64,000 nucleotides of DNA. Origin: Rhynchospora pubera (lineage: Eukaryota > Streptophyta > Magnoliopsida > Poales > Cyperaceae). The stretch lies in contig CM051461.1 of assembly GCA_028095005.1 (NCBI GenBank), positions 64,599,840-64,663,839 on the forward strand, read 5' to 3'. The notes under the pieces were generated by a model. That model made no database searches. It saw nothing but the letters and a program-made list of their open reading frames with translations, and had not been told where the DNA came from. The translations under genes were made by a program, and so were the position numbers. Positions 12,480-23,544 of the stretch are shown piece after piece (positions within the stretch are counted from its first letter, which is position 1; each line of letters opens with the position of its first letter).

Positions 12480-12862
12480 GGATAATCTTTAATTTGGTGC
12501 AATCCTTCCATTGGCATTTGAAGGGAACATGAGGGGCAGGATGACTCCAGCGATTGTCCATTGAAAATAATTTTTGCTTATAATTTCTTTTGATATTGTA
12601 TTTCTAATGTTTATGTTATCGTATTTCTTATCAATTCGTTATATACTCAAACTCAGGAAGAAGACGAATGGACGGAAGGGGTAAGGGCACTTTAGTCAAA
12701 AAATTGTGAAATTGATTTTTTTAATAAAAATATAATGAAATTTATGGAAAAGGGTATATATCCATAGCAATTAAGATTAGAGGGGTATATATCCAAAATT
12801 AATGATTGGAGGGGAATATTTCCAATTAGACAAGATTAGAGGGGTATAGGACTGATTTTCCC

Positions 12863-13605
12863 TTATTTATAATACTGATGCTTTGTTATGTATCTTTTAC
12901 ATTATTTCAGTATGTTGCTGGTCTGAACTGATTTGCGGCATGTATGGTTACTGGACCACTTTTTATCCATATTAGGATATTTTGTTTTGCTTTGCTCGTT
13001 TGACACTTCAATGATTTATTGCAATGTTCATGTGTCATTGCATAATTTTGGTTTAAGCTTCTGTTGAATTCGGTTCACATTTGAGTGCACCAATCCACAA
13101 AGTTACAAAAAAATTATTGAAAATTTAGTTCCGTTTTGCACCAACCCCTTTCGGTTCACATTGGATACGAGCGAAGGTACTGTACTCCCTGTATCAGTAG
13201 CAGCAGTGAAGGTACCATGTGCTAATTTCATGTGTTATGGTACTAATTTCATGTTATTCAAATTTCCAGGTGTTGTACTAATTTCAGCAACAGCCGTGAA
13301 GGCCAAGAAATATATATTTGATCCTTGAAAATGTAGACAAATTTGGAGATAAGTGAAGAATCAGAATAGCAACAGCAATGCTATGATAAATTTCTGTTTT
13401 GAATTTATTTAAATTTCGCTTGTAATTTTAATCATGTACTACTTTCTGTTTTTAAATTGGAAGATACTAGTTCATGTTATGTTAATTTCTAAGATACTAG
13501 TTCATGTACTAATTTCTGTTTTGAATGGATCCGTGATCATTTGAATTCTTTGTTTATTCCTTAATTTGATTTCTATTCATGTACTAATTTCTATTTCTGC
13601 TCAAT
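12863..13605. other. Intergenic, no gene seen
   Basis: AT-rich. The phrase GTACTAATTTC recurs several times between about 13210 and 13590, suggesting degenerate short repeats. No coding signal. Confidence 0.4.
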
Positions 13606-13760
13606 GGGTGCGTTTGGATAGGTATGGGAAGAAGGGAAGAAGGTAAGAAGTAGAAAGAAGTATTGGGAAGTGTGTAACTTTGTGAAGGGTTTGAATTGTT
13701 TATAATTTTTTTTTCTTCTTCCTTCTTCTTCTTTTTTCTTCCAACGATCCAAACGCACCC
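13606..13760. mobile_element. Tourist-like MITE, 155 bp
   Basis: Ends are GGGTGCGTTTGGAT and its inverse ATCCAAACGCACCC. AAT flanks both sides (13603-13605, 13761-13763), a 3-bp TSD as in PIF/Harbinger elements. No coding capacity. Confidence 0.8.
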
Positions 13761-13977
13761 AATATGTGTACTAATTTGAATTCTTGTTATGTGCTTGAGT
13801 TGGTCATAACAGCTTCTAGGCATAATTTCTGTGTACCCTGCGTTTATATTGTTTACTAATTTCTGTGTACCATGAGCTTATACTGCTCCTAGTCATAATT
13901 TTAATTATGTATGTACCACTTTTTTCTTTTTTATCTATTGTTTCGGACAGCAACATGTAATCTGACAATGAATCTTT

Positions 13978-14125
13978 GACTCCGTTTGGATGAGTCCTAG
14001 GAATAAGAGAATAAGATAATAAGGAAGTAAATTTATTATAAACAATCCAAACTTTTCACAAAGTTACACACTTTCCAATACTTCTTTCCTTATTCCTCTT
14101 ATTCCCACACTATCCAAACGGAGCC
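13978..14125. mobile_element. Tourist-like MITE, 148 bp
   Basis: Ends GACTCCGTTTGGATG and its near-inverse TATCCAAACGGAGCC, with TTT on both sides. It is internally close to the element found in each array unit (AATAAG-rich left half, CTTATTCC-rich right half). Confidence 0.78.
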
Positions 14126-14801
14126 TTTGTGATGTATGTAGATTTTTCACTGTAATTTATGTCTGTTATCTTTTTAGATGTTTCACTGTTATATTTAGAT
14201 GGGAACCAATGCGTCCATCATAATATACAATTCACTTTTATTACAAATGTGTCCATCATAAAATGGGGAACCAAGCATGGAGTTACTTTTAAAGCTGTTG
14301 GTACCTGTTGATACATTGGTACCTTGTTTTTACTTTTAAAGCTGTACCAAGCATGGAGTTAACTGGCAATGGATTGTATAATTTAGCATTTTTGGAGTTT
14401 GTTTCAGATAGTACATTCTTATGTTTCAAAAGCTAACTAAATAACATAGACATATTATAACATAGAAATTAACGGTGCTCGTCAAATTAACATTGAAATA
14501 GAAGTCTGAGCTTCTAACAAACAGAAATAGGAGTCTAAGCTCGTCAAATTAACATAGAAATAGAAATCTGAGCTCCACAAATTAATAGTGCTCAAAATAA
14601 CAAACATAAATAGAAATTAACATGAAATATAAGTCTGAGCTTCTCAAACATACATAAAATAGAAATTACCATGAAATTAACATGCTCCTCAAACATGCTA
14701 TCTGTCTCCAATGCCATCTGATTCTTCACTTATCTTCAAATTTGTCTGCAAGTATTGATACCAGTCAATGCAACCTCTTACACGGCATTCATATTCCTGT
14801 A
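14126..14801. other. Intergenic with degenerate tandem repeats
   Basis: From about 14463 to 14700 the phrases AAATTAACATAGAAATAGAA and TCTGAGCTC recur in loose tandem copies of ~60 bp. No gene is recognised. Confidence 0.45.
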
Positions 14802-14918
14802 CCAGACAATGTTGCTGAAGTCTTTAAAACTATTTGGCACTGTCCAGGGTTGCTTCCTGGAGTGTGCTTGTTTTTATGGAAACTGATGCTTGGTGCCCTG
14901 CCTCTCAAGGGGTACATG
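14802..14918 (+). pseudogene. LINE relic, left half (zf-RVT region)
   Basis: Translates to a segment containing IWHCPGLLPGVCLFLWKLML and GALPLKGYM. This resembles the region after the reverse transcriptase of plant non-LTR retrotransposons (zf-RVT), where a tryptophan-rich FLWK...ALPTK pattern is typical. It is cut at 14918 by the CACTA insertion, and its continuation is at 18618. No intact reverse transcriptase is nearby, so this is a fragment. Confidence 0.6.
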
Positions 14919-14933
14919 CACTATGGGAAAAGG

Positions 14934-15340
14934 ACCTTCTGTAACGGGACTTCTGTAATGGTTTTTGAAATAACCGTTACAGAATAGTGAGGAAAAACTG
15001 GCGCCACAAATCTGTAACGGTTATTATTTAAAAACCGTAATAACATTTCCGTCATGGATGAGAAAAAAAGTGCATCCACCTTCTGTAACGGTTGTTCGGT
15101 AATAACCGTTATAGATTTCTTATATTCTGTAACGGTTATTATACGACAACCGTTACACAAAAAATAAAAAAGAAAGAAATTAATAATAATCTTATGTAAC
15201 GGTTATATATAAATAACCGTTATAGTATCTCTCTAAGTCTGTAACGGTTATTAGGAAATAACCGTTACAGAAAGGCAAACATTTTTTATTTAATGATTCT
15301 GTAACGGTCATTGGTTAATAACCGTTACAGAAAGGTTATG
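14934..15340. repeat. Left subterminal repeat array of the CACTA element
   Basis: About seven copies of a ~34-bp palindrome built from CTGTAACGGTTATT and its inverse AATAACCGTTACAG, each able to fold into a hairpin. Copies near 15236 and 15297 are almost perfect and others are degenerate. Such arrays bind the TNPA-type protein in En/Spm. Confidence 0.88.
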
Positions 15341-15582
15341 TATTTAGCTAGGTCTTCCTCATTAAGTCTCTCATTCCTAGCCGCACTTCCTTTCTCTCTT
15401 CTTTTCATTTATTGCGATATCCACTTTCACTCCAAAAAATAGCAAAAAATTTGTAAAAATTCTGAAAAAATAATAATTAGAAAGAGAACAAGATGGAGAG
15501 CATATTTGAGGTAAAAAAAAAAAAAATTGAACTGTATTTTTTTATATTTTTTTCTTATTTTTTTTTGTTTTTTCATGAGAAC

Positions 15583-15680
15583 GAGAGCAGATTCAACGGA
15601 TCGATCGAAAGAACGAGAAGGAGAGCAGATTCAACGGATCGAAAGACAAGAAGGAGAGCAGATTCAACGGATCGAAAGTC
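15583..15680 (+). repeat. Three tandem copies of a ~33-38-bp unit
   Basis: GAGAGCAGATTCAACGGATC begins at 15583, 15621 and 15654. The array lies in a short open frame starting at ATG 15493, possibly the first exon of a second, unrecognised transcript from the left end of the CACTA element. Confidence 0.7.
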
Positions 15681-16237
15681 ATGCTTCGACTAGATGTTTG
15701 GAACCGCGGCGGGGATAATATCTTCGGTATTTTCATAAACTCCTCTTTTTTCATATATATGCGATTTTTGTTAACTGCCTTTTTTTCTTTTGCTTTTAAG
15801 TTCTAATTGACAAATAACTGTAATAAGGCTAAGTTCATAAATAATTGAGCTAAATAACAAAGGATTATTACGGTTGACAAACAATGCAATTTACATTGGC
15901 TGACAAACAATGCAATTAAGCAAAATTCCATATTGCTATTTTGGTTGATGCGCATGAACCAAATTACAAAAAAAAAAAAGTTGCCTGTTGGCCACAAATG
16001 TCAAATGTCAATAGAAACCTTTCTACTCAAGAGCAATTTATATTGTTTCAAGCTTGATTCTATATCTAAACATCACACAATTTTGATTAACAGTACAACA
16101 AACATACATCTAAACATCACACAATTCTAATTAACAGTACAACAAACATACAAGTTTAACTTGAAAGGGAAACCACCACTAGAGCTTGTAGAATTTAAAA
16201 TAAATAAATAACTGAGAAGTAAAAAAAACAGCAGCAT

Positions 16238-17854
16238 CTAGGTAGAGGATGTGTCATCAGTGGAGCCATTGCACTTCTTTGCTGCTTCCTGCTTCTTTGC
16301 CAAATCCATGAAGGTTTTTTCCATGTCTGTTTTCAAGTCAGTCCAATTATTGAAAAAGTTAAATGTATATTTATGTAAAGATTATACAAGGATAAACAAA
16401 ATAAAGATCTTATAATACACGTAAAGAATGAAATGAATTTAAAGAATATGATCCTTACATAATCACAAGTCAGTCCAATTTGAATTATTGTAGAGCTATT
16501 CTCTAAACTAGGATTTATGTATTCTCTAAACTAAAGAAGCTATTTAGGGCTTCTGCACATATTGTCTAGAAAGAAGCTATTCTCTAAGCTATTTAGGACT
16601 TCTGCACATATTGTTACTAGAAAGAAATGTGATTGTAGAGTTACCTTCTGTGGAGAATGACATCTTGCTGGGCTCCTCTGAGGGTGTCTTCATGAGTTCA
16701 TCGACTGATTGGTCCTCAGTAGGGGTTGTATTGTCACTATCATTTGTGCGGGAGGAGTTGTCACTCTCTGTGTCAGTTTTTTCATCCTCAGTATCAGTCT
16801 CCTGAGAGCTTAGGTTGAACCCAGGGGGTACACTGGGCCCACTGGTGTGCCCTGGGCCCTCATGTTGAGCTCTGTGGCTCTCTTTCCTAGCCTGTTTCAT
16901 CTCCTTCCTGAACTGTGCCTCAAGATCTTCTTGTACTCCTTTTCCTTTAGAACTAGAGCTTGTAGGTTTGATTACCCTGGTGTCTCCAATGAGAACTCCT
17001 GTCTCCTTAGTTCTGCTTCCTCCCTTGATTTGTGATCTAGTGATCATTGAGGGGATGACCTCATCTATCTTTCTTTTTTTTGCTTGAGTATTATTGGGGG
17101 TTGTGGTTTTTGCAGCCTTTTTCTTTGCTTTTCTCTTGCTCTGTCGCATGGTTGTAGTACTGCCAGAATCAACCTTAACAGGTGGATTGATACTTTGCAG
17201 TCTTGCCTCATCAGCAGGGGACCATTCATTCCTAGGCAAAACTTTGATGTATTCATGACGTGGGTTTCTGATTTGTGGTTCCTCAACTACGTACTGAACC
17301 CGAAGTAGGTCAATTTTTCCATTTCTTCTGTGTAATTCAAATGCACGAGAGGCTGGTATTCTATCCCTATGTTCAACCACTACTTCAACTCTAGCAAATA
17401 TGGCATCTATACCCATGTATGTCGGTGCATCAGCATGTAAAACTGTACCAAAAGGGAAAAAGATGTTTGCTCCATACCATGAGCACCATCCAAATGGAAG
17501 ATCAGCAATTCTTACCCATAGCCTCACACTGTCTGCTCTGGGGTCTAGTTCCCTTGGAGGATCAATGAGGATGGGAAATGACCGCCTCATGTTGTTTCCA
17601 TATATGATTTCAATGGTGCCTTTTCTGAACATCTCATCGCGCCATTGCTCAGAGGGGCTGATTATGAGAAATCGATTTTCTAGGAGTGTAATCACTCTAT
17701 GTTGTCCTGCAGGGAGGCGTCTTCTCATCTCTATCATGACATAAAGCAAAGTTACACCTTCCATGGTTTGGATGACAATGGATGTGGTGATCTCTGCACT
17801 GGCCGGAGCAGTGATGTCGTCTTCATCAACTCTGATGGGATCAAGGTTTTTCAT
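16238..17854 (-). CDS. CACTA passenger gene, DUF4283-like protein (two exons)
   Basis: Exon 1 runs 17854-16645 and exon 2 runs 16326-16238. Donor (GAAG then GTAA) and acceptor (ending AACAG) join in phase to give 432 residues and a TAG stop. Without splicing the frame stops at 16589. Residues ~30-200 look like a DUF4283-type domain: an alternating hydrophobic fold with VRLWVRIADLPFGW near 110-123, as in proteins of plant LINEs and other elements thought to bind nucleic acid. Residues ~238-262 are lysine/arginine-rich and may be a nuclear signal. Residues ~320-400 are acidic, rich in S, T, D and E. No zinc knuckle or transposase motif is seen. The frame is uninterrupted, unlike the relics around it. 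The DUF4283 assignment is by eye and could be wrong; a nuclear nucleic-acid-binding role is inference. Confidence 0.72.
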
Positions 17855-17938
17855 GGTTGGTTTTTGAGTAGAGAGATAGGAGGGAGAAGTGAGAAATTAG
17901 TTTGAAACTGAAAAGGCGTGGGGTTCTACAGTTTAGTC

Positions 17939-17945
17939 ATTTATA
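17939..17945 (-). promoter_or_regulatory. Probable TATA box of the CACTA passenger gene
   Basis: TATAAAT on the minus strand, 85-91 bp upstream of the ATG at 17854, with a pyrimidine-rich leader between. The distance fits a short plant 5' leader. Confidence 0.45.
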
Positions 17946-18179
17946 GTAGAAATGAGTTTGAAACTGAAAATATGAAGAGTTGCGTGCTTTAATTTGAATT
18001 GTAACTGTTCAGATGAAGCATCTCTTCGAGTGTTCAGATAAGCATCTCTTCGAGTACTGGATTGAATTGTAACAGTATGCTGCATGTGTTATCTAATGTA
18101 AATTGGGTACCAATTTGGTACCAATTCGGCTAGCAAATTGGGCTAGCCAATCAAACAGGCGAAACCCAAAAAAAAAGGA

Positions 18180-18598
18180 CCTTCTGTAACGGTTATTAAG
18201 GAATAACCGTTACAGAATATTATAATTTCATTTTTTTTTAATTATAAACATTATCTGTAACGGTTATTAGGTAATAACCGTTACAGAAGACTGGCTTCTG
18301 TAACGGTTATTATCTAATAATCGTTACATGTTCTCTAAATGTACCGTTCCGTCCACAATACCATAATAGTTATTAGATAATAACCGTTACACATGTTCTC
18401 CAAAAAGCTGTACCAGATTTCCCTTGCATAATACCATAACGGTTATTAGATAATAACCGTTACAGAAGAGGGGGCTACTGTAACGGTTATTGTCTAATAA
18501 CCGTTATAGATCTGTAACGGTTATTAGACATTCTGTAACGGGGGCTACAGTAACGTTTCGTGTACCGTTACAAATGCCTTTTATTAACCGTTACAGAA
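18180..18598. repeat. Right subterminal repeat array of the CACTA element
   Basis: About eight copies of the same TGTAACGGTTATT palindrome as on the left. The best is at about 18256-18290, where TCTGTAACGGTTATTAGG is followed by its inverse. Copies nearer the end are more degenerate. Confidence 0.88.
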
Positions 18599-18617
18599 TT
18601 CAAAATTTCGCGTAGTG

Positions 18618-18915
18618 ATGTATGTGTAGAATAGGTAATCATTTGACTCAATGCAGGTGCTTGTTTTTACAGGGAATGGATTTCACTTCCTTTGTAAATC
18701 ATCTCTGGGCACTTTGGAAATGCAGATGCTCCCATGTTTATGATGGGGCCCGGTTATCCCATACAACAGTTACCTCTATGGCCCTAACATATAACAAGTG
18801 GTCTCGGCTCACTTCATCATGACAATACCTCGTCCATTAAAGTATATTTGGAGTGCTGCACAATAGCTCGTCGAATTGGGTGTTACATGCTTTGCGGATG
18901 GCTCTTTCAAATACC
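18618..18915 (+). pseudogene. LINE relic, right half (after zf-RVT, towards RNase H)
   Basis: Continues the fragment at 14802-14918 beyond the CACTA element. It reads FTSFVNHLWALWKCRCSHVY, matching the LWxxWKxRN-type region downstream of zf-RVT in plant LINEs, then a possible RNase H start with CFADGSFK near 18890. Joining the two halves gives a stop shortly after the junction, so the LINE was already decayed when CACTA inserted. Confidence 0.58.
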
Positions 18916-19065
18916 CTAAAAATAAAGAGATGGAGAGGCGAAAAATAAATAGAGAGAAGGTAACGGAGGAAAATAGAGACGGAACGGAGAAATTCAACTC
19001 GATTCAGCGACGATCTATCTCAACCATTTGCACGAATTTTGAAGTGGATCAGATGGTCCGGATTG
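18916..19065. other. Short spacer, nothing recognised
   Basis: Purine-rich sequence between the LINE relic and a fold-back MITE. No feature supported. Confidence 0.3.
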
Positions 19066-19436
19066 TGACTCAATAGAGAGTTCGTGGGTCTCGCTCAAAA
19101 TTCCGAAATTTAGTTCAAAATGACCGATCCAAACTGTCTATTACGATCTCCCTATTGAAATCTCCATGCAGACTAAATTTTATATATTTTCGAAATTTTT
19201 AAATATTTTTTTTTGAAATTTTAGAAAATTATTTATCTAATTAGTTGTAAACCGTTAAAAACAACAGTTTTTAAAAATCCGAAATAAATACATAAAAATT
19301 TCAAAAAAAATATAAAATTTGGTCTGCTTAGAAATTTCAATAGGAAGATTGTATTAGACGGTTTGACGGTTTGAATTGGTCATTTTGAACTAAATTTCGA
19401 AATTTTGAACGCGACTCACGGACCTTTGGTGAGTTA
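19066..19436. mobile_element. Fold-back MITE, diverged copy
   Basis: Nearly the whole element is an inverted repeat. CAAAATGACCGATCCAAAC near 19117-19135 mirrors GTTTGAATTGGTCATTTTG near 19370-19388, and the centre has GAAATTTT-rich arms. It belongs to the same family as the copies at 20199 and 25088, but its outer ends are degraded and no (TA)n run flanks it. Confidence 0.7.
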
Positions 19437-20198
19437 GAAATCTCCTCTCTCCGCCTCAACTAAGCCCTTCGCCTCTTAACTCCTGAACTGCTCGAAGAAC
19501 AACAACATCATTTGGATCAATTTCGGTTAAGTATTCTTTACAAGTTGGATCAATTTTGGACTAAGTCTTCCTCTGAAAAATCGAGTATACATTCTCAATT
19601 TTGGATATATGTCATCAATTTTTTTGGTTCCTTTCCCTTTGAAAAACCGGTTCAGTTTATAATGAAAAATCGGGTATCCATTATAAAAATTTTGTGATAT
19701 GTATGGCTTGTAAGGATGATTTGATTGTTCCTTTGAAAAAGCGGTTCATTTCAGCCGCACTGTTCTAAGCTTCATTTTTTTGATTGTTGTGTGAACTTGG
19801 CTGCTACAGGTTAAATTATTTGCAAGACTTAATTAATTTGGTTCACTTTTGGGTTTTGAAAAAAATAGTACAGTACAAGTACTTTTAGCTGCTTTACTGT
19901 TCTAAGCTTCATTCGTGTGGTTCGATTTTTGTTGCAACCAGTGTCGAGGAAGAGTTGCAAGTTCGCAATCCAGTGTGTGATTCTGTGATAGAGGAGAAAG
20001 CACTTAATAACGTTAACGGGAGAAGAAAGGCACTGAACAGAAAAAAAACCTACGGAGCAATCAACGCCATAATCTGATCTCATCTCCATCTGGTGCACGA
20101 CTTTTAAAGCAATCTAAAAGCACAGAAAATCAGTGTATGAGGCCCCAATACTCCAGAGTGTAATATATCATTCCTCTCTCTATATATATAGAGAGAGA
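19437..20198. other. Intergenic, no gene seen
   Basis: AT-rich; TTGAAAAA(A/G)(C/G)CGGTTCA-like phrases repeat near 19635 and 19730. No coding signal recognised. Confidence 0.35.
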
Positions 20199-20559
20199 GA
20201 GTTTTGCTATAGTGAGACTCACGTGAGTCGCACTTAAAAATTCTTAGATTTGATTCAAAATGACCGATCCAAGCCGACCAATACGATATCCCTATTGAAA
20301 TCTCCATGCAGCCAAAATTTATATTTTTTTGAAATTTTTATGTATTTTTTCGGATTTTTAAAAACTGTTGTTTTTGAACGGTTAAGAATAATTAGATTAA
20401 CGATTTTCTAAAATTTCAAAAAAATACTTAAAAATTTCGAAAAAACATAAAATTTGGTCTGCATTAAGATTTCAATAGGGAGATCGTATTAGACGGTTTG
20501 GATCGGTTATTTTGAACCAGATCTAGGAGTTTTGAGCGCGATTCACCATAGCAAAACTC
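20199..20559. mobile_element. Fold-back MITE bordered by TA runs
   Basis: Ends GAGTTTTGCTATAGTGAG and inverse CACCATAGCAAAACTC, with the same internal arms as its relatives (CAAAATGACCGATCCAA against TTGGATCGGTTATTTTG). Short TATATATATA runs lie near both ends, beyond a GA run on the left, which suggests insertion into a TA microsatellite. No coding capacity. Confidence 0.82.
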
Positions 20560-21633
20560 TATATATATATAATGGCTATACTTATACTACTATTTATATG
20601 TAAATTGGCTTTGTAGTCTAGATTTTTAGGTTGTTGGATCGGTTCAAGATGTGTGCAGAGATCAGATTAGAAGGCCCAGATTGAGACGCTATAAGGGAAT
20701 GTTAACTTTAAAATTTGTCTGCCTCCGTCTCCCTTCTCTCCTGGAGAGACCTGTACTCTCTCTCCGTTTGTACTAAATTGAAGATTGAAATCAGAAAAGC
20801 TCGACAGCCTCGACTGACTCGATACCCTTCTCTGCTCAACTCGACGCAAATATCTCTCTCCTCTCGATCTCTGACACTGATCTCGCGTAATCCAGGAGAA
20901 GAAAGCAATGCCCAATCTTCCTCTTTTGGAATAGAAACTCTACTTACGAAGCAATCTCCTACCTAGGGTTTCACCTAACTGAGAAGAGTGAAGCAAAGGC
21001 ACCTGACATTTTGGTTTAGTTTGTTTGCAATTTGAGTTATCTATTTTTACCATCTTGTTAAATTAATATTTTCAAGGCATATTTGGCATAGGATCGATCT
21101 AATTTCTGTCATCTTTTTCCCTCTAATTTGAGTCTGGTCGGGTCGGGTCGGGTCATGATGACAACATCTAATTGATAAGATCAAGCTCCCTGTTTTCCTT
21201 TTGCTTGCATCTTTAATGAAAGGATTTTGAATGCTAAGATCTCCACGTGAAGGTCAGGACTCGCTCAAATAATTGCAAAATTTTTTACATTTCGATCAAA
21301 GAACACCGTTAATGTAGAAGGAGATTAAAAGAATCAATATCTGAGCCCAAAATAGTAGCAGGACCTCATTAATTGACAGGGACGAAGAGATGGAAAATGG
21401 AGGAATTTCATGATTGATGTTTGTCATTTGTCTTCACTCTTCACTAATTAAGCATTTTGTCTGTGGGTATCTTGTGGTTTAATCGAGCATAATGGAGTGC
21501 TAAATGGGGCTGTATTTGACTGAATTTGCAAGCCCAGGAAATTTGAATAATTGCATAAACCTCAATTATGTGCCAGGATAATAGAATAAAAGGACAAAAA
21601 ATTGGCATACCATTTTCTAAGATGCATCACCAC
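20560..21633. other. Intergenic; one CT-rich leader-like stretch
   Basis: From about 20715 to 20970 the sequence is GC-richer and pyrimidine-rich, ending CCTAGGGTTTC, which resembles the 5' leader of a plant gene. No downstream coding exon was recognised. The repeated GGGTC near 21138-21155 is a short tandem motif. Confidence 0.35.
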
Positions 21634-22191
21634 TAGGGCTGTATATGAGCCGAGTTCGAGTGAGTTGGGACCACCTCAAACTCAACTCGGCTATAACTCG
21701 AGTTAGCTCGACTCGAGTTGGAAACACTTTCGAGTTTTTTAAGTTAGCTCAAACTCAACTCGTCTCTAACTCGAGATGACTCACGAGTCACGAGCCAACT
21801 TGACATGAATATGTCTACTTCAAATTTTTATTTTTTAATTTATATATTATTTCAAAATTAAAGTAATTGCTATATACAATAATATAAAAATAAAATATAT
21901 TATCAATTTTATTCTTTTTCATTGATTTGAAGCAAAATATGTCTTGAAACTCAATATTAACACTCATAGATCATGTTGATAACCTTCAAGAAATTTATAT
22001 TTATTACGTTACGAGTCAGCTCACGAGTCAACGAGCTGAGTTGAGCCTAACTCAAACTCGACTCGTTGATTAACCGAGTTGGTTCAACTCGAGTTATACC
22101 AACTCGAGTTTTTTTAGCTCGAGTTATAACTGAGTTTTTCACGAGTCGAGTTTGAGTAACTCACGAGTTACGAGTTTTTTGCTCACCCCTA
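21634..22191. mobile_element. hAT-like non-autonomous element, 558 bp
   Basis: An exact 8-bp TSD, ATCACCAC, flanks it (21626-21633 and 22192-22199). Ends read TAGGGCTG and, inverted, TAGGGGTGAGC. The interior is full of CGAGTT/AACTCG repeats in both orientations, such as AACTCGAGTT, so it can fold extensively. No transposase frame is seen. An 8-bp TSD is the hallmark of hAT. Confidence 0.88.
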
Positions 22192-22346
22192 ATCACCACA
22201 CTGAGATTGGCAAGTCTTTTTGCTATAGTTTCTAGAGGAGAAGAAAGGTGGAGCATCGAGAGGAGGTGGAGCATGGTTGCTACGGCAAGAGGAGGTGCGA
22301 AGAGGGCTGGAAGTGTGGAGGGGTCGACGAAGGAGGAGATAGGAGG

Positions 22347-22522
22347 CAGTGGCGGAGCCAATAGAGGTTCAGGGGTGGGTTGCTACACCTCTGTACTCCA
22401 TAAATTGTTCAAATTTCATGTGTGTATTTTTCAAATTCTAAAAATTCTTATTATTTGTCTCCCTAATTTAATCTGAATGGCAAATTTGTCCCCCCAGTGA
22501 TTATTTCATGGCTCCGCCACTG
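22347..22522. mobile_element. hAT MITE, 176 bp
   Basis: Ends CAGTGGCGGAGCCA and inverse TGGCTCCGCCACTG, a common plant hAT terminus. The 8-bp flanks ATAGGAGG (22339) and CTAGGAGG (22523) match at seven positions. Confidence 0.85.
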
Positions 22523-22530
22523 CTAGGAGG

Positions 22531-23544
22531 GCTTGACGGAAGAGAGTGTGAGGAGGGGAGTTGGCGGTGGAAATGGAATTTTTTATTTTTTTTTTCTGTT
22601 GTTGACGAGAAAGAGGAGAGGAAAGAGAGGCCAAATAATTAAATGGCTCAAAATTAGATAATGGATCAGATCGATCGCAATCAGAAAATGGAGGACTCAG
22701 ATGCCGTGTCGGAAGAGGAGACAAATAATGGAGAACGACACCCACAACTTTTAATTAATACTTTGGGAGGCTTATCCCCAATTTATCTTAAAAAAACTTT
22801 TAATTAATACTTTAGATTAGATAACACAATATAATGAATATTATAAACCAAGAAAGTATTATTGTAAAATAGAGAGTAGAGTAGAACAGAAATGAATCAT
22901 GGGAACCAACCAGATATAAACGACAGATGAGATACAGAGAGAGGAGAGAGAGAGAGAGAGATCATTCTCGTTTGGTGGCGCAGCGTAGGTAACTCAAAAT
23001 AGTTTTGCTTTGGTTGGCGTTGGCCGTTGGTTGGTTGGTTGGTTGGTTGTTTACGCGTGACCCGCTCAAGTCAGCTCTCCTCCTCATTCTCTTAATTTAT
23101 TTTAATTTCCTTATTACTCGCTCCTTTCTTTTACCCTTTTATCAGGCAAAATTTATATATATAAATAAATCTATGCATCATATAGTAACTTAACTCTTGT
23201 CTCTCTCCCTCCCATTTCACCTTTGTTCTGCTCTCCCTCTCGCTAGCTCCTCTTTTTACCCAGCAAGGTATATATGAATCTATGCAATTGGTATATATGC
23301 CCTGCTCATCATTTTATCAAATTTCCTTTCCTTCATTACACTACTTTATTGTGTTTCATGGTTTTCAGTGGTGATCAATTTGTTTTATTATGGACCAGAC
23401 CCACCAATAGAATACATCATGTTCGTCTGATATTTAAACGGTCCCCATTAACATCAATCAAACACATCTTATTATATAATAATAATATATCGCAGTACCG
23501 AGAGAGAGAGAGAGAGAGAGGTATAGGGGGAAGGACGGGGCGGC
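22531..23544 (+). promoter_or_regulatory. Upstream region and leader of the glutathione peroxidase gene
   Basis: Holds GA/CT simple repeats (22939-22962, 23498-23520), a GGTT run (23027-23050), a TATA-like stretch TATATATAAATAAA near 23155-23168, and a CT-rich leader-like stretch at 23195-23262. An AG/GTATAT site near 23266 could begin a 5'-leader intron. Transcription start is not established. Confidence 0.4.

Larger units (their letters stand above)
7024..12862. mobile_element. TIR DNA element with ~112-bp inverted ends, split by a copia insertion
   Basis: The segment 7024-7134 reappears inverted at 12750-12862 with roughly 90% identity. Shared stretches include AATCATTAATTTTGGATATA and CTAATCTTAATTGCTAT. 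Outer ends read GGTAAAATCAGTC on the left and GGGAAAATCAGTC on the right (inverted). With the copia element removed, about 1.1 kb remains, with no transposase seen, so this is a non-autonomous element. No convincing TSD was visible, so the superfamily is unassigned. Confidence 0.7.
14919..18617 (-). mobile_element. CACTA (En/Spm) element carrying a passenger gene
   Basis: The left end reads CACTATGGGAAAA and the right end, inverted, CACTACGCGAAA. Both fit the CACTACNNGAAA terminus of plant CACTA elements. ATG flanks it on both sides (14916-14918, 18618-18620), the expected 3-bp TSD. Both subterminal regions hold arrays of TGTAACGGTTATT hairpins, likely transposase-binding sites. No TNPD-like transposase was found in 3,699 bp, so it should be non-autonomous. 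The only long gene is on the minus strand (16238-17854), hence the strand given. Confidence 0.92.

Noticed and set aside
17065..17286. Second minus-strand frame inside the CACTA gene
   Set aside because: It is a shadow of the longer frame 16589-17854, which has domain-like content and a phase-consistent intron.
14930..18600. CRISPR-like array of TGTAACGGTTATT repeats
   Set aside because: Units are palindromes with variable short loops at both ends of a CACTA element in a plant genome; they are subterminal transposase-binding repeats.
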